A DNA stretch of 64,000 bases, from the NCBI RefSeq assembly GCF_009846745.1, contig NZ_AQPF01000001.1:1-64000 (forward strand). Direction: 5' to 3'. The notes under the pieces are model-generated. The model saw only the letters and a program-made list of their open reading frames with translations. It ran no database searches and was not told the DNA's origin. The translations under genes were made by a program, and so were the position numbers. The stretch is from Alloalcanivorax xiamenensis (lineage in GTDB: Bacteria > Pseudomonadota > Gammaproteobacteria > Pseudomonadales > Alcanivoracaceae). Shown piece by piece: positions 35,677-44,422 of this stretch. Position 1 is the stretch's first letter. The number at the start of each line of letters is the position of its first letter.

Positions 35677-35689
35677 TCGGACCGCGATC

Positions 35690-37066
35690 ATGAAGATCAT
35701 TATTCTGGGTGCCGGCCAGGTGGGCGGCACATTGGCGGAAAACCTCGCCGGCGAACGCAACGATATCATCGTCATCGATACCGACGGCGAGCGCCTGCGG
35801 GAACTGGGGGACCGCCTCGACATCGGCACGGTGCAGGGCATGGGCTGCTACCCTACCGTGCTCAAGGACGCCGGTGCCGAGGACGCGGACATGCTGATCG
35901 CGGTGACCAACTCCGACGAGGTCAACATGGTCGCCTGCCAGGTGGCGTACAGTCTGTTCCGCACTCCCACCAAGATCGCCCGCATCCGCACCGCCCATTA
36001 CACCAGCCGCGCCGACAAGCTGTTCAACGAAAGCGCCATTCCCATTGATGTCATCATCAGCCCCGAGCAGGTGGTCACCGACTACATCAAGCGTTTGATC
36101 GAACACCCCGGTGCCTTGCAGGTGGTGAACTTCGCCGGCGGACGGGTACAGTTGGTGGCGGTGCGCGCCTACTATGGGGGACCGCTGGTGGGTAACGAGC
36201 TGCGCGAGCTGCGCAAGCACATGCCCAACGTGGACACCCGGGTGGCGGCGATTTTCCGCCGTAACCGGCCGATCATTCCAGAAGGCAACACGGTCATCGA
36301 GGCGGACGACGAAGTGTTCTTCATCGCCGCCAAGAACGACATACGCGCGGTCATGAGTGAACTGCGCCGGCTGGAACACAACTACAAGCGCGTGCTCATC
36401 GCCGGCGGCGGCAACATCGGCTACCGCCTGGCGAAAAGCATTCAGCACCGCTACAACGTCAAGGTCATCGAACGCTCACCGCAACGGGCCGACTGGCTCG
36501 GTGAAAAGCTGGAGCACACCGTGGTGCTGCAGGGCCTCTCCACGGACCGCGACGAGCTGCTCAAGGCTAACATCGAAAACACCGATGTGTTCTGCGCGCT
36601 GACCAACGACGACGAGGCCAACATCATGGCCTCGCTGCTGGCCAAGCGCCTGGGGGCGCGCAAGGTGATGACGCTGATCGCCAACCCGGCCTACGTGGAC
36701 CTGGTCCAGGGCCATGACATCGACATCGCCATCTCGCCGCAACAGTCCACCATCGGCAGCCTGCTGACCCATGTACGCCGTGGTGACGTGGTCAACGTCT
36801 ATTCGCTGCGCCGTGGCGCCGCCGAGGCCATCGAGGCGATTGCCCACGGTGACGCCAAATCCTCCAAGGTGGTGGGCCGCGCCATCGAGGACATCGACTT
36901 GCCGGAGGGCACCACCATCGGCGCCGTGGTGCGCGGTGAACGGGTGCTGATCGCCCATGACGATGTGGTGATTGAACCGAACGATCACGTGATTCTGTTC
37001 CTGATCGACCGCCGCCGCATCCGCGATGTGGAGAAGCTGTTCCAGGTCGGGTTTACGTTCTTCTAG
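35690..37066 (+). CDS. trkA: Trk potassium uptake regulatory subunit TrkA
   Basis: Cytoplasmic peripheral protein of 458 residues that gates the TrkH channel in response to nucleotides. Two RCK units: the first with GAGQVGGTLAENLAGERN at residue 7, the second with IAGGGNIGYRLAKSIQ near 239, each followed by a TrkA_C domain. ATG 35690 lies 13 bases after the rsmB stop. Length equals E. coli TrkA (458 residues). It functions with trkH, which follows after a repeat-bearing spacer. Confidence 0.96.
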   Translation: MKIIILGAGQVGGTLAENLAGERNDIIVIDTDGERLRELGDRLDIGTVQGMGCYPTVLKDAGAEDADMLIAVTNSDEVNMVACQVAYSLFRTPTKIARIRTAHYTSRADKLFNESAIPIDVIISPEQVVTDYIKRLIEHPGALQVVNFAGGRVQLVAVRAYYGGPLVGNELRELRKHMPNVDTRVAAIFRRNRPIIPEGNTVIEADDEVFFIAAKNDIRAVMSELRRLEHNYKRVLIAGGGNIGYRLAKSIQHRYNVKVIERSPQRADWLGEKLEHTVVLQGLSTDRDELLKANIENTDVFCALTNDDEANIMASLLAKRLGARKVMTLIANPAYVDLVQGHDIDIAISPQQSTIGSLLTHVRRGDVVNVYSLRRGAAEAIEAIAHGDAKSSKVVGRAIEDIDLPEGTTIGAVVRGERVLIAHDDVVIEPNDHVILFLIDRRRIRDVEKLFQVGFTFF

Positions 37067-37078
37067 GAAACGTATGCA

Positions 37079-37171
37079 CGCTGACACGCCAACACGCTTG
37101 CACGCTCGCAAGCGCCACTTTCCAGCCCACGTTTTTCTGCGTGTTGCGTGTTGCGTGCTGGCGTGTCAGCG
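37079..37171. repeat. Long imperfect inverted repeat between trkA and trkH
   Basis: Arms 37079-37097 (CGCTGACACGCCAACACGC) and 37153-37171 (GCGTGCTGGCGTGTCAGCG) pair with one mismatch. The words ACACGC and GCGTGTTGCGTG recur at 44242-44378, so these are two members of one element type. Confidence 0.7.
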
Positions 37172-37183
37172 AAGGAAGAAAGC

Positions 37184-38635
37184 ATGCATTTCGCGCTGAT
37201 CTCCAAAGTGCTTGGCCTGCTGCTGGTGGTGTTCAGCTTCACCATGATGCCGCCGGTGGCGGTGTCCTACTTTTACCAGGATGGCAGCGAAGGGCCTTTC
37301 CTGGCCTCTTTTGTGATCTCATTGCTGCTCGGCCTGGTGCTGTGGCTGCCGTTCTTCCGCCACCGTGCCGAACTGCAGACCCGTGACGGCTTCCTCGTGG
37401 TGACCCTGTTCTGGTCGGTACTGGGGGTGATTGGCGGCCTGCCGTTTCTGATCTCCGCCGATACGCCGGTGGGGTTCACCGACGCGGTGTTTGAATCCGT
37501 GTCCGGCTTGACCACCACCGGCGCCTCGGTGCTCTCCGGTCTGGATACACTGCCCAAATCCATTCTTTACTACCGCCAGCAACTGCAGTGGTTTGGCGGT
37601 ATGGGCGTTATCGTGCTGGCGGTGGCGATTCTGCCCATGTTGGGCATCGGGGGTATGCAGCTGTACAAGGCGGAGATTCCCGGGCCGATGAAGGACGCCA
37701 AACTGACGCCGCGCATCGCCGAGACCGCCAAGGCCCTGTGGTATTTGTATCTGTTCATTACCGTGGCCTGCGCTTCCGCCTACTGGCTGGCCGGTATGTC
37801 TCTGTTCGATGCTATCACCCACAGCTTCAGCACCGTGGCCACCGGCGGTTTCTCCACTCACGATCAGTCCATGGCCTATTGGGACAGTGCCGCCATTGAC
37901 TGGATCACCACCGTTTTCATCATCATCGGCGGCACCAATTTCGCGCTTCATTTCGCTGCTATTCGCGGCCTCTCGCCCCTGACGTTCGTGCGCGACCCGG
38001 AATTCCGCTTCTATATCGGCATGGTGTTCCTCTACATCCTGCTGGTAACCCTGGGACTGCTGGCCTTCAACGTGTTCCAAGACGCCGACGAGACACTGCG
38101 TCACGCCGCGTTCCAGGTCGCCTCGTTCAGCACCGGCACCGGCTATACCAGCACCAACGCCGCCGCCTGGCCGGGTTTCGTGCCGTTTCTGCTGATCTTC
38201 ACCAGTTTCCTCGGCGCCAGCGCCGGCTCCACGGGCGGCGGTATGAAGAGTGTGCGTGGCGCCCTGGTGTTCCATCACAGCATTCGCGAACTGCGGCGGC
38301 TGATCTACCCCAACGGTGCTTTCGCCCTGCGCTTCGGCCGCCATACGGTGAATGATCGGGTACTGCAGGCGGTATGGGGTTTCGTCGGCGTATACATCAC
38401 CATCGCGGTGGTCTTCACGCTGCTGTTCACCGTCACCGGGCTGGACCTGACCACCGCGGTCAGTTGTGTTGCCGCCAGTCTCAACAACCTGGGCGTGGGT
38501 ATCGGCGGCGTGGCCGGCGGCTTCGCCGACATCTCTCCCGCCGCCAAGTGGATGATGACCCTGCTGATGCTGCTCGGCCGTCTGGAGATCTTCACCCTGC
38601 TGGTGCTGTTCACGCCGCTGTTCTGGAAGCAGTGA
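37184..38635 (+). CDS. trkH: Trk potassium channel TrkH
   Basis: Inner-membrane K+ channel subunit of 483 residues with repeated membrane-pore-membrane units. Selectivity-filter-like loops are visible: ESVSGLTTTGASVLSGLD, HSFSTVATGGFSTHDQS, FSTGTGYTSTNA and SLNNLGVGIGG. Start ATG 37184 directly follows the repeat element; AAGGAAGAAAG serves as ribosome binding site. Length fits TrkH. Forms the Trk system with TrkA. Confidence 0.96.
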   Translation: MHFALISKVLGLLLVVFSFTMMPPVAVSYFYQDGSEGPFLASFVISLLLGLVLWLPFFRHRAELQTRDGFLVVTLFWSVLGVIGGLPFLISADTPVGFTDAVFESVSGLTTTGASVLSGLDTLPKSILYYRQQLQWFGGMGVIVLAVAILPMLGIGGMQLYKAEIPGPMKDAKLTPRIAETAKALWYLYLFITVACASAYWLAGMSLFDAITHSFSTVATGGFSTHDQSMAYWDSAAIDWITTVFIIIGGTNFALHFAAIRGLSPLTFVRDPEFRFYIGMVFLYILLVTLGLLAFNVFQDADETLRHAAFQVASFSTGTGYTSTNAAAWPGFVPFLLIFTSFLGASAGSTGGGMKSVRGALVFHHSIRELRRLIYPNGAFALRFGRHTVNDRVLQAVWGFVGVYITIAVVFTLLFTVTGLDLTTAVSCVAASLNNLGVGIGGVAGGFADISPAAKWMMTLLMLLGRLEIFTLLVLFTPLFWKQ

Positions 38636-38648
38636 TATCTAACGCTGT

Positions 38649-38716
38649 ATTCGCGAGCAAGCTCGCTTCCCACATGAGGCTACGGGCCGCTGTGGGAAGC
38701 GAGCTTGCTCGCGAAT
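38649..38716. repeat. REP-like palindromic pair abutting a stop codon
   Basis: Arms 38649-38674 and 38691-38716 are a perfect 26-base inverted repeat in the trkH/amidohydrolase convergent spacer. The second arm ends in the amidohydrolase stop (TGATTCGC on the minus strand), as at 26776. Confidence 0.85.
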
Positions 38717-39750
38717 CATTGGCCCCGCGGAATTTCCAGCCGATACGTTTCAATGGCGTTTCCCCGGAACAGCGCCGCTTTCTCTGTCTCGGAAAAACCG
38801 GCGGCGTAGCGTTTAAAGGCGTTCCATAACACCTGGTAGGAGCAGGACACCTGATCCACCGGGAAGTTACTTTCGAACATCGCCCTTTCCACGCCGAAGG
38901 CGGACAGACAAACGTCCAGATAAGGGCGCCAGAGAGCCACCAGCGTTTCCGAGGACGGCGGCAGAGCCTGACCATCCAGATCGAAACCACAACTGTGCAT
39001 GCCCAGCCCACCCAGTTTGATCCGTACGTTGGGGCAGCGTGCCAGCGACTCGATCGCCATGCGCCACTCGGAAAACAGATCCTGACGCCGCCCGGCATAA
39101 GGCCCCACGCCAAGCACCCCGCCGACATGATCGAGTACGATGACGGTGTCGGGGAAAGCCCGCGCCAGATTCTCCAGCTCCGGCAGTTGGTGAAAGTAGG
39201 TCCAGCAATCAAAGCTTAGTCCCAACGGCGCCAGACAGGCGAACCCTTCGCGGAAATTGGGATCCAGCAGCAGCTTCTCCGGTGGAATCCGGGTGGTGGT
39301 GCGTACCGTCGGATCCGGATCCCAGACGCTGGACTGACGGATGCCACGAAAACGACCACCGCCTTCCTTCAGGTGGCCTTCCAGAACCCGATTCACCGAC
39401 GTGCCCAGGCGCAGATCGGCGTGACCGACGATGCCGGTACAAACCCGGCCACCGGTGGCGTCCGCCACGCTTCGGGCAAAACGGGTCTCGCCCAACGGGC
39501 GCATCGGTTCCGGGCCGCTGTCACGATACTGTTCCAGGCATTCCACGAAGACCGTGCCAATGACGCGGTGGCCGGCGTTCAGATCGGTTTCGATATCCGC
39601 TTGCAGATAGGTGGCCCGTGGCGGCCCCCACAGATGATGGTGCGGGTCGACGATGGCCAGATCCGGCTCCAGCACCGGTTCCTGATGTTGTGCCAGCCAG
39701 TCCCGATCCGGACCCGGCAGCACCGGTTTTTGCGACGTTGTTGTTGTCAT
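38716..39750 (-). CDS. Amidohydrolase family protein (amidohydrolase 2)
   Basis: TIM-barrel metal hydrolase or decarboxylase of 344 residues. The N-terminal metal motif DPHHHLWGPPRATYL, the later VIVLDHVGGVLG and the active-site end MFESNFPVDQ are typical of the amidohydrolase 2 group (2-pyrone-4,6-dicarboxylate hydrolase, lactonases and decarboxylases). The substrate is unknown. It is on the same strand as the tetR gene upstream and faces away from a thiolase/acyl-CoA dehydrogenase operon, so a step in breakdown of a cyclic or lactone compound is plausible. Confidence 0.85.
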   Translation of the reverse strand: MTTTTSQKPVLPGPDRDWLAQHQEPVLEPDLAIVDPHHHLWGPPRATYLQADIETDLNAGHRVIGTVFVECLEQYRDSGPEPMRPLGETRFARSVADATGGRVCTGIVGHADLRLGTSVNRVLEGHLKEGGGRFRGIRQSSVWDPDPTVRTTTRIPPEKLLLDPNFREGFACLAPLGLSFDCWTYFHQLPELENLARAFPDTVIVLDHVGGVLGVGPYAGRRQDLFSEWRMAIESLARCPNVRIKLGGLGMHSCGFDLDGQALPPSSETLVALWRPYLDVCLSAFGVERAMFESNFPVDQVSCSYQVLWNAFKRYAAGFSETEKAALFRGNAIETYRLEIPRGQ

Positions 39751-39874
39751 CGAGGCTCCTGATTGTCCCGGTCTGTTGTTTTCATTTCCGGGTTTCCGAT
39801 CCCGGACAGGCCGGAATCAGCCCGATACTTTTCCACTTTTCACGACGACAATCAAAGCTGATTTTTTATAACCG

Positions 39875-39945
39875 CCATTCGCTTGCAAGCAAGCTTCCCA
39901 CAACGGCTTCGTGGCGTAATCCGCGGGAGCCAGTTTGCTGGCGAA
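39875..39945. repeat. Compound REP element, second copy
   Basis: Direct repeat of 31397-31467 (64 of 71 bases identical) made of a REP arm (CATTCGCTTGCAAGCAAGCT) joined to CGCGGGAGCCAGTTTGCTGG. It lies between tetR and the amidohydrolase gene. Confidence 0.8.
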
Positions 39946-39946
39946 T

Positions 39947-39975
39947 GCGGCTGGCTGAATTATTCAGCCAGCCGC
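39947..39975 (-). terminator. Palindrome across the tetR stop codon
   Basis: GCGGCTGGCTGAAT-T-ATTCAGCCAGCCGC is a perfect 14-base inverted repeat centred on the TAA. The last five codons of tetR supply one arm. No T tract follows. Confidence 0.5.
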
Positions 39976-40607
39976 CCCACCAAGCTGGTCTTGAGCAATG
40001 CCAGCGCCGGCCGCACCCGCTCCTCCGGCCCCATCTCGATACGCCTGAGGGCAATACCGCGCAAGGCATCCATCATGAACGTGCGCACCCCGACCAGAGT
40101 GTCGGTGTCCAGGGACACGTCGGCGAACAGACGCACCCATTCCCGATGGCGGGTCTCGGCCAGCTCGCGCATTTCCTGGCACAGCTGCGAGTGGAGCGCG
40201 CCATTGAAACGCTCATACAAACGGATCTCCATGGCCGCCACATAGTCGTCGCTGCCCAACACCGACCAGTAATGGTCCACTACCCAGGCCACCCGATCGG
40301 CCAAAGGCCGGGCCGCCAGCTCCGCCACCGGAAACCCCCAGTCCAGGCGCAATGCCAGACGGCTGCGAACCGCCACGAACAGATCGTCGCGGGAGGCAAA
40401 GTGGTATTGCAGAGCGCCCCGGGAAACCCCCGCGCGACGCGCTACCAACGGCGTGCTCAGGGCGGCGTAGCCTTCCGTGCGAATCAACTCCAGGGCGGCG
40501 GTCACCAGTTTCTCCCGGGTATCCAGACTGCGCGCCTGCCGGGGGGCGCGCCGGGCACCGGGGACTTCCGCGTCCGTCGCCGGAGAGTTCTCTACGTCTT
40601 CGGTCAT
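39960..40607 (-). CDS. TetR-family transcriptional regulator
   Basis: Regulator of 215 residues. The N-terminal helix-turn-helix is ALSTPLVARRAGVSRGALQYHFASRDDLF, preceded by RQARSLDTREKLVTAALELI. The C-terminal ligand domain has no obvious assignment. Start ATG 40607 removes sixteen codons of unlikely upstream sequence. It is divergent from the thiolase operon, with about 230 bases between; it probably represses that operon and itself, with an acyl-CoA or related intermediate as inducer. Confidence 0.9.
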   Translation of the reverse strand: MTEDVENSPATDAEVPGARRAPRQARSLDTREKLVTAALELIRTEGYAALSTPLVARRAGVSRGALQYHFASRDDLFVAVRSRLALRLDWGFPVAELAARPLADRVAWVVDHYWSVLGSDDYVAAMEIRLYERFNGALHSQLCQEMRELAETRHREWVRLFADVSLDTDTLVGVRTFMMDALRGIALRRIEMGPEERVRPALALLKTSLVGRLAE

Positions 40608-40837
40608 GGTTGTGATCCATTGCGTTCGCCGAATGCCGATCATCTTGACCGGCAAAAAAAATCATGGTTGATTGTTTATCCCGTTTTGTCGAGCCCCGGG
40701 CGCTCTTTTTCGCGCCAGGTTCCCGGACCCAACGGGCGATGCCTCCCGGATATTCCCGGATGGCGGCCATCGGAACAATAAGGAGCACAAAATGAATCCC
40801 CCCCTGCCGCCGGGAGATCCCCGGCATGGAGTCCGTC

Positions 40838-42022
40838 ATGACTGAAGCCGCCGTTATCGTCGACGCCCTGCGTACCCCCATGGGCCGTGGCAAACCTGAT
40901 GGCGGGCTGGCCAGCCTGCACCCGGTGGACCTGCTCGCCGCCCTGTTGAAAGAGACCGTCCAGCGCCACGACCTTGATCCCGGCCTGGTGGATGACGTCA
41001 TGATCGGTTGCGTCAGTCAGTCCGGGGAGCAGTCCGCCACCCCCGGCCGAATGGCCTTGCTCGCCGCCGGCTTTCCCGAGCATGTCCCCAGCACCACCAT
41101 TGATCGCAAATGCGGCTCCAGCCAGCAAGCGGTGCATTTCGCCGCCCAGTCGATCATGGCCGGCGCCAATCAGCTGGTGATCGCCGGCGGCGTGGAGTCC
41201 ATGAGCCGGGTCCCCATGGGCAGCGCGCGCATGGGCCAGGATCCGTTCGGCCAGGGCGTGAACGAACGCTATGCCCCCGGCCTGGTGTCCCAGGGCGTAG
41301 CCGCCGAGTTGGTGGCCAGCCGTTACCAGCTGGACCGCGATACCCTGGATCAGTATTCCGCCCAGTCCCACCAGCGGGCCGCGGCTCATCGCGAAGCCGG
41401 TGCTTTCCGCGACGAGATCGTGCCGGTGACCCTGCCCGACGGCCGTGTCCTGTCCGAGGACGAAACCATCCGCCCCGCCACCACCGCCGAACGGCTGAGT
41501 GAATTGCGTCCGTCATTCCAGGACGACGCCCTGAAACAGCGCTTCCCGGAAATCAACTGGAGCATCACCGCCGGCAACGCTTCTCAGATCACCGACGGCG
41601 CCTCCGCCCTGTTGATCATGAGTGAAAGCCTGGCCAACAAACTGGGGCTTCAACCGCTGGCCCGTTTCGTCAGCTTCGATGTCCGCGGCGACAGCCCGCT
41701 GACCATGCTGACGGCGCCGATTCCGTCCAGCAAACGGGCCCTGCAAAAAGCCGGCATGAGCGTGGATCAGATCGACCATTTCGAGGTGAACGAGGCCTTC
41801 GCGCCGGTCCCCCTGGCCTGGCAAAAGGAGCTGGGCGCGGACCCTCAACGGCTTAATCCTCGCGGCGGCGCCATCGCCCTCGGCCATCCGCTGGGCGCTT
41901 CCGGGACCCGGCTGATGACCACACTGGTGCACGCTCTGGGCCAGAACGGCCAGCGCTATGGTCTGCAGACCATGTGCGAGGCCGGCGGCATGGCCAACAC
42001 CACCATCGTCGAGCGGCTGTGA
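40838..42022 (+). CDS. Thiolase (acetyl-CoA acyltransferase)
   Basis: Enzyme of 394 residues that cleaves 3-oxoacyl-CoA with CoA, or condenses acetyl-CoA. Active-site cysteine in TTIDRKCGSSQQAVH, the histidine in NPRGGAIALGHPLGASGTR, and the second cysteine in TMCEAGGMANTT are all present. ATG 40838 is preferred over 40826 because GGAG lies six bases upstream. First gene of a catabolic operon with two acyl-CoA dehydrogenases and an enoyl-CoA hydratase. It looks like the degradative thiolase I/FadA branch. Confidence 0.92.
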   Translation: MTEAAVIVDALRTPMGRGKPDGGLASLHPVDLLAALLKETVQRHDLDPGLVDDVMIGCVSQSGEQSATPGRMALLAAGFPEHVPSTTIDRKCGSSQQAVHFAAQSIMAGANQLVIAGGVESMSRVPMGSARMGQDPFGQGVNERYAPGLVSQGVAAELVASRYQLDRDTLDQYSAQSHQRAAAHREAGAFRDEIVPVTLPDGRVLSEDETIRPATTAERLSELRPSFQDDALKQRFPEINWSITAGNASQITDGASALLIMSESLANKLGLQPLARFVSFDVRGDSPLTMLTAPIPSSKRALQKAGMSVDQIDHFEVNEAFAPVPLAWQKELGADPQRLNPRGGAIALGHPLGASGTRLMTTLVHALGQNGQRYGLQTMCEAGGMANTTIVERL

Positions 42023-42028
42023 GGTTCC

Positions 42029-43071
42029 ATGGACGACAGTCGTAGCTTGTTACTGGACACCGCTGGACGACTCTTCGCCGAACTGCGGGACACACCGGAC
42101 GATGCTGACCTGGCCTGGCGGCGGGTGGCCGAACGGACGAGGCCCGCGGCGGCTTCGACCTGCCGGCTGCGGATGCGCTGGCGCTGGTTCGCCTGGCCGG
42201 TCAATACGCACTGGCGGCACCGCTCGGCGAGGCCCTGCTCGCCAACCGTCTGCTCGCCGAGGCCGGCGCCGATATCGACGAAGGGCGCCCCACCATTGCC
42301 GTGGCGGACCCGCGCAATCCATTGGAATTGAACCGGGAGGAGAACCGCTGGCGGGTGACGGGCCGGCTGCCGGCGGCCCCCTGGGCGGAACACGCGGAAG
42401 TGATCGTCACCATCGCCCGGCACGATCGGCAAAACCGGCTGCTGCTGCTCGACCCCGGCAGCCTGGCGGCGACGCCCGAAACCAACCTGGCCGATCAGCC
42501 GCGCACCGACCTGACCCTGGACCTTGAGCTGAACGACCAGCGGGTGCGCGAGTTGCCCGAGACGCTCAGCCCTGAATGGCTGTTCGAAAGCGGCGCCCTG
42601 CTGCGCTGCCAGGAAATCGCCGGGGCCCTGGCCACGGTGCTCGACATGACCGTCCAATACGCCGGCGAACGGGTGCAATTCGGCAAACCCATCGCCCGGC
42701 AACAGGCGATCCAGCAGCAACTGGCGGTGCTGGCCACCCAGGCAGCGGTGGCCGCCGGGGCCGCCGACATGGCGGTGGACGCGTTCCATGATCCCCGCCG
42801 CCAGTCACTGATCGCCGCCGCCAAGGCCCGCTGCGGTGAAGCCGCCGGCCAGGCACTGGCCATCGCCCACCAGGTCCACGGCGCCATCGGCATGACCCGG
42901 GAATACCGGCTCAACCTGTACAGCCGGCGGCTTTGGAGCTGGCGTGACGAATTCGGCGGCGAACGCTACTGGCAGGTCCGGTTGGGCGAGCAGGTGCTGG
43001 CGCGCGGCGCCGATGGCCTTTGGCCCTTTATCACCGAACTGGGCAGCAGCACCGAAGGAGCGCGCCAATGA
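42029..43071 (+). pseudogene. Acyl-CoA dehydrogenase family gene with a frameshift
   Basis: The N-terminus (MDDSRSLLLDTAGRLFAELR...AWRRVAE) is read from ATG 42029 in one frame. The continuation (TDEARGGFDLPAADALALVR, then LAAPLGEALLANRLLAEAGA and the rest) is read in the next frame. In that second frame a TGA at 42106 blocks any upstream start, so the shift must lie between 42109 and about 42140. The C-terminal part from 42301 is intact and ends at the next gene with an ATGA overlap. In full length it would be about 345 residues, the non-canonical ACAD partner often paired with a second ACAD. Either a real mutation or a sequencing error. Confidence 0.8.
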
Positions 43072-44216
43072 TCGATTTGTCCTTCCCGACGCCTCCGGAA
43101 TCACAACAGGCGGAGAGCTTCCGTGAACAGGTACGCGACTTCCTCGCCACCGAACTGGCTGGCCGCGCGCCGCTTCAGCGGGTCGAATCCTGGATGGGAT
43201 TCGATGCCGGCTTCAGCCGCCGCCTTGGCGAGCAGGGCTGGATCGGCCTGACCTGGCCGAAACAGTACGGCGGCAGTGAACGCAGCGCCTTGGAACGCTA
43301 CGTGCTGCTGGAGGAACTGTTGGCCGCCGGCGCGCCAGTGGCCGCGCATTGGATCGCCGACCGGCAGAGCGGTCCGCTGCTGCTGCGCTACGGCACCGAA
43401 GCCCAGAAGCAAGCGATCCTGCCGCGCATCACCCGTGGCGAATGTTTCTTCTGTATCGGCATGAGCGAGCCGGATTCCGGTTCCGACCTGGCCGCCGCCC
43501 GCACCTACGCCGAGCCGGTGGACGACGGCTTCATCGTCAACGGCACCAAGTTGTGGACCACCTACGGCCACGAGGCCCATTACATGGTGCTGTTCTGCCG
43601 CACCAGCCGCGACAATGAGGACCGCCATGGCGGCACCAGCCAGTTGCTGATCGATCTGACCCTGCCGGGTATCACCATCCGGCCGATCCACGATCTGTCC
43701 GGCGCGCATCATTTCAACGAGGTAGTGTTCGAAAACGTGCGCGTTCCCCGCGACGCCCTGATCGGCGAAATGGGCGATGGCTGGAACCAGGTGCTCAGTG
43801 AACTGGCGTTCGAGCGCAGCGGCCCGGACCGGTTTCTCTCCACTCTGTGGGTGCTGATCGAGTTGATCCGCGCTCTGCAAGGCCGGGATGACGATCAGTC
43901 CCGCATCGCCGTTGGCCGCCTCACCGCGCACTTAATGAGCCTGCGCCGACTGTCACGCAGCGTCGCCGGCATGTTGCAGCGGGGCGAGAATCCAACTTTG
44001 CAGGCGGCCATCGTCAAGGACCTGGGAGCCTTGCTGGAACAGGAAATTCCGGACATTGCCCGGCAACTGGTGGACACCGGCCATGCCGACGCCGCGCACC
44101 GGGACTTTTTCCAGGTGCTCCACTACGCTGTGCAACAAGTACCCGCATTTTCATTACGAGGCGGCACCCGGGAAATCCTGCGCGGTATCATCGCGCGTGG
44201 CCTGGGTTTGCGTTGA
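43068..44216 (+). CDS. Acyl-CoA dehydrogenase
   Basis: FAD-dependent dehydrogenase of 382 residues. N-terminal helical domain from residue 1 to 120, with WIGLTWPKQYGGSERSALER; middle beta domain with FFCIGMSEPDSGSDLAAART and GFIVNGTKLWTTYGHEAHYM; C-terminal helices ending FSLRGGTREILRGIIARGLG. The start overlaps the stop of the preceding ACAD gene (ATGA), so the two probably form a heteromeric enzyme. Substrate chain or ring type cannot be deduced; the pairing of two diverged ACADs is typical of steroid, cyclic or branched acyl-CoA pathways. Confidence 0.9.
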   Translation: MIDLSFPTPPESQQAESFREQVRDFLATELAGRAPLQRVESWMGFDAGFSRRLGEQGWIGLTWPKQYGGSERSALERYVLLEELLAAGAPVAAHWIADRQSGPLLLRYGTEAQKQAILPRITRGECFFCIGMSEPDSGSDLAAARTYAEPVDDGFIVNGTKLWTTYGHEAHYMVLFCRTSRDNEDRHGGTSQLLIDLTLPGITIRPIHDLSGAHHFNEVVFENVRVPRDALIGEMGDGWNQVLSELAFERSGPDRFLSTLWVLIELIRALQGRDDDQSRIAVGRLTAHLMSLRRLSRSVAGMLQRGENPTLQAAIVKDLGALLEQEIPDIARQLVDTGHADAAHRDFFQVLHYAVQQVPAFSLRGGTREILRGIIARGLGLR

Positions 44217-44241
44217 GAGGCGATTGACATGCATGGGCATG

Positions 44242-44378
44242 CACGCTTACACGCAACACGCTTGCACGCTACTGCCAAAGCAGAGCGCAATCCGGCCCTG
44301 ACTTCCCGAGCAATCAGACCTTTCCGTCTGGCTCTGGGCTGGCAAGCATGGCGTGCAAGCGTGTTGCGTGTAAGCGTG
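44242..44378. repeat. Long perfect inverted repeat upstream of the hydratase gene
   Basis: Arms 44242-44269 and 44351-44378 are a perfect 28-base inverted repeat (left arm CACGCTTACACGCAACACGC then TTGCACGC). The 81-base loop can pair further (TGCCAAAGCAGAGC against GCTCTGGGCTGGCA, imperfect). Related to the element at 37079-37171. It lies inside an operon, 45 bases before a start codon. Confidence 0.8.
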
Positions 44379-44422
44379 TCTGCGTGTCCACGAACCACCA
44401 CACACACGAAGAAGAGCGTTTT

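Noticed and set aside
1..39975. Repeated palindromes as a CRISPR array
   Set aside because: Copies are kilobases apart with no regular spacers and no cas genes; they are REP-like elements.
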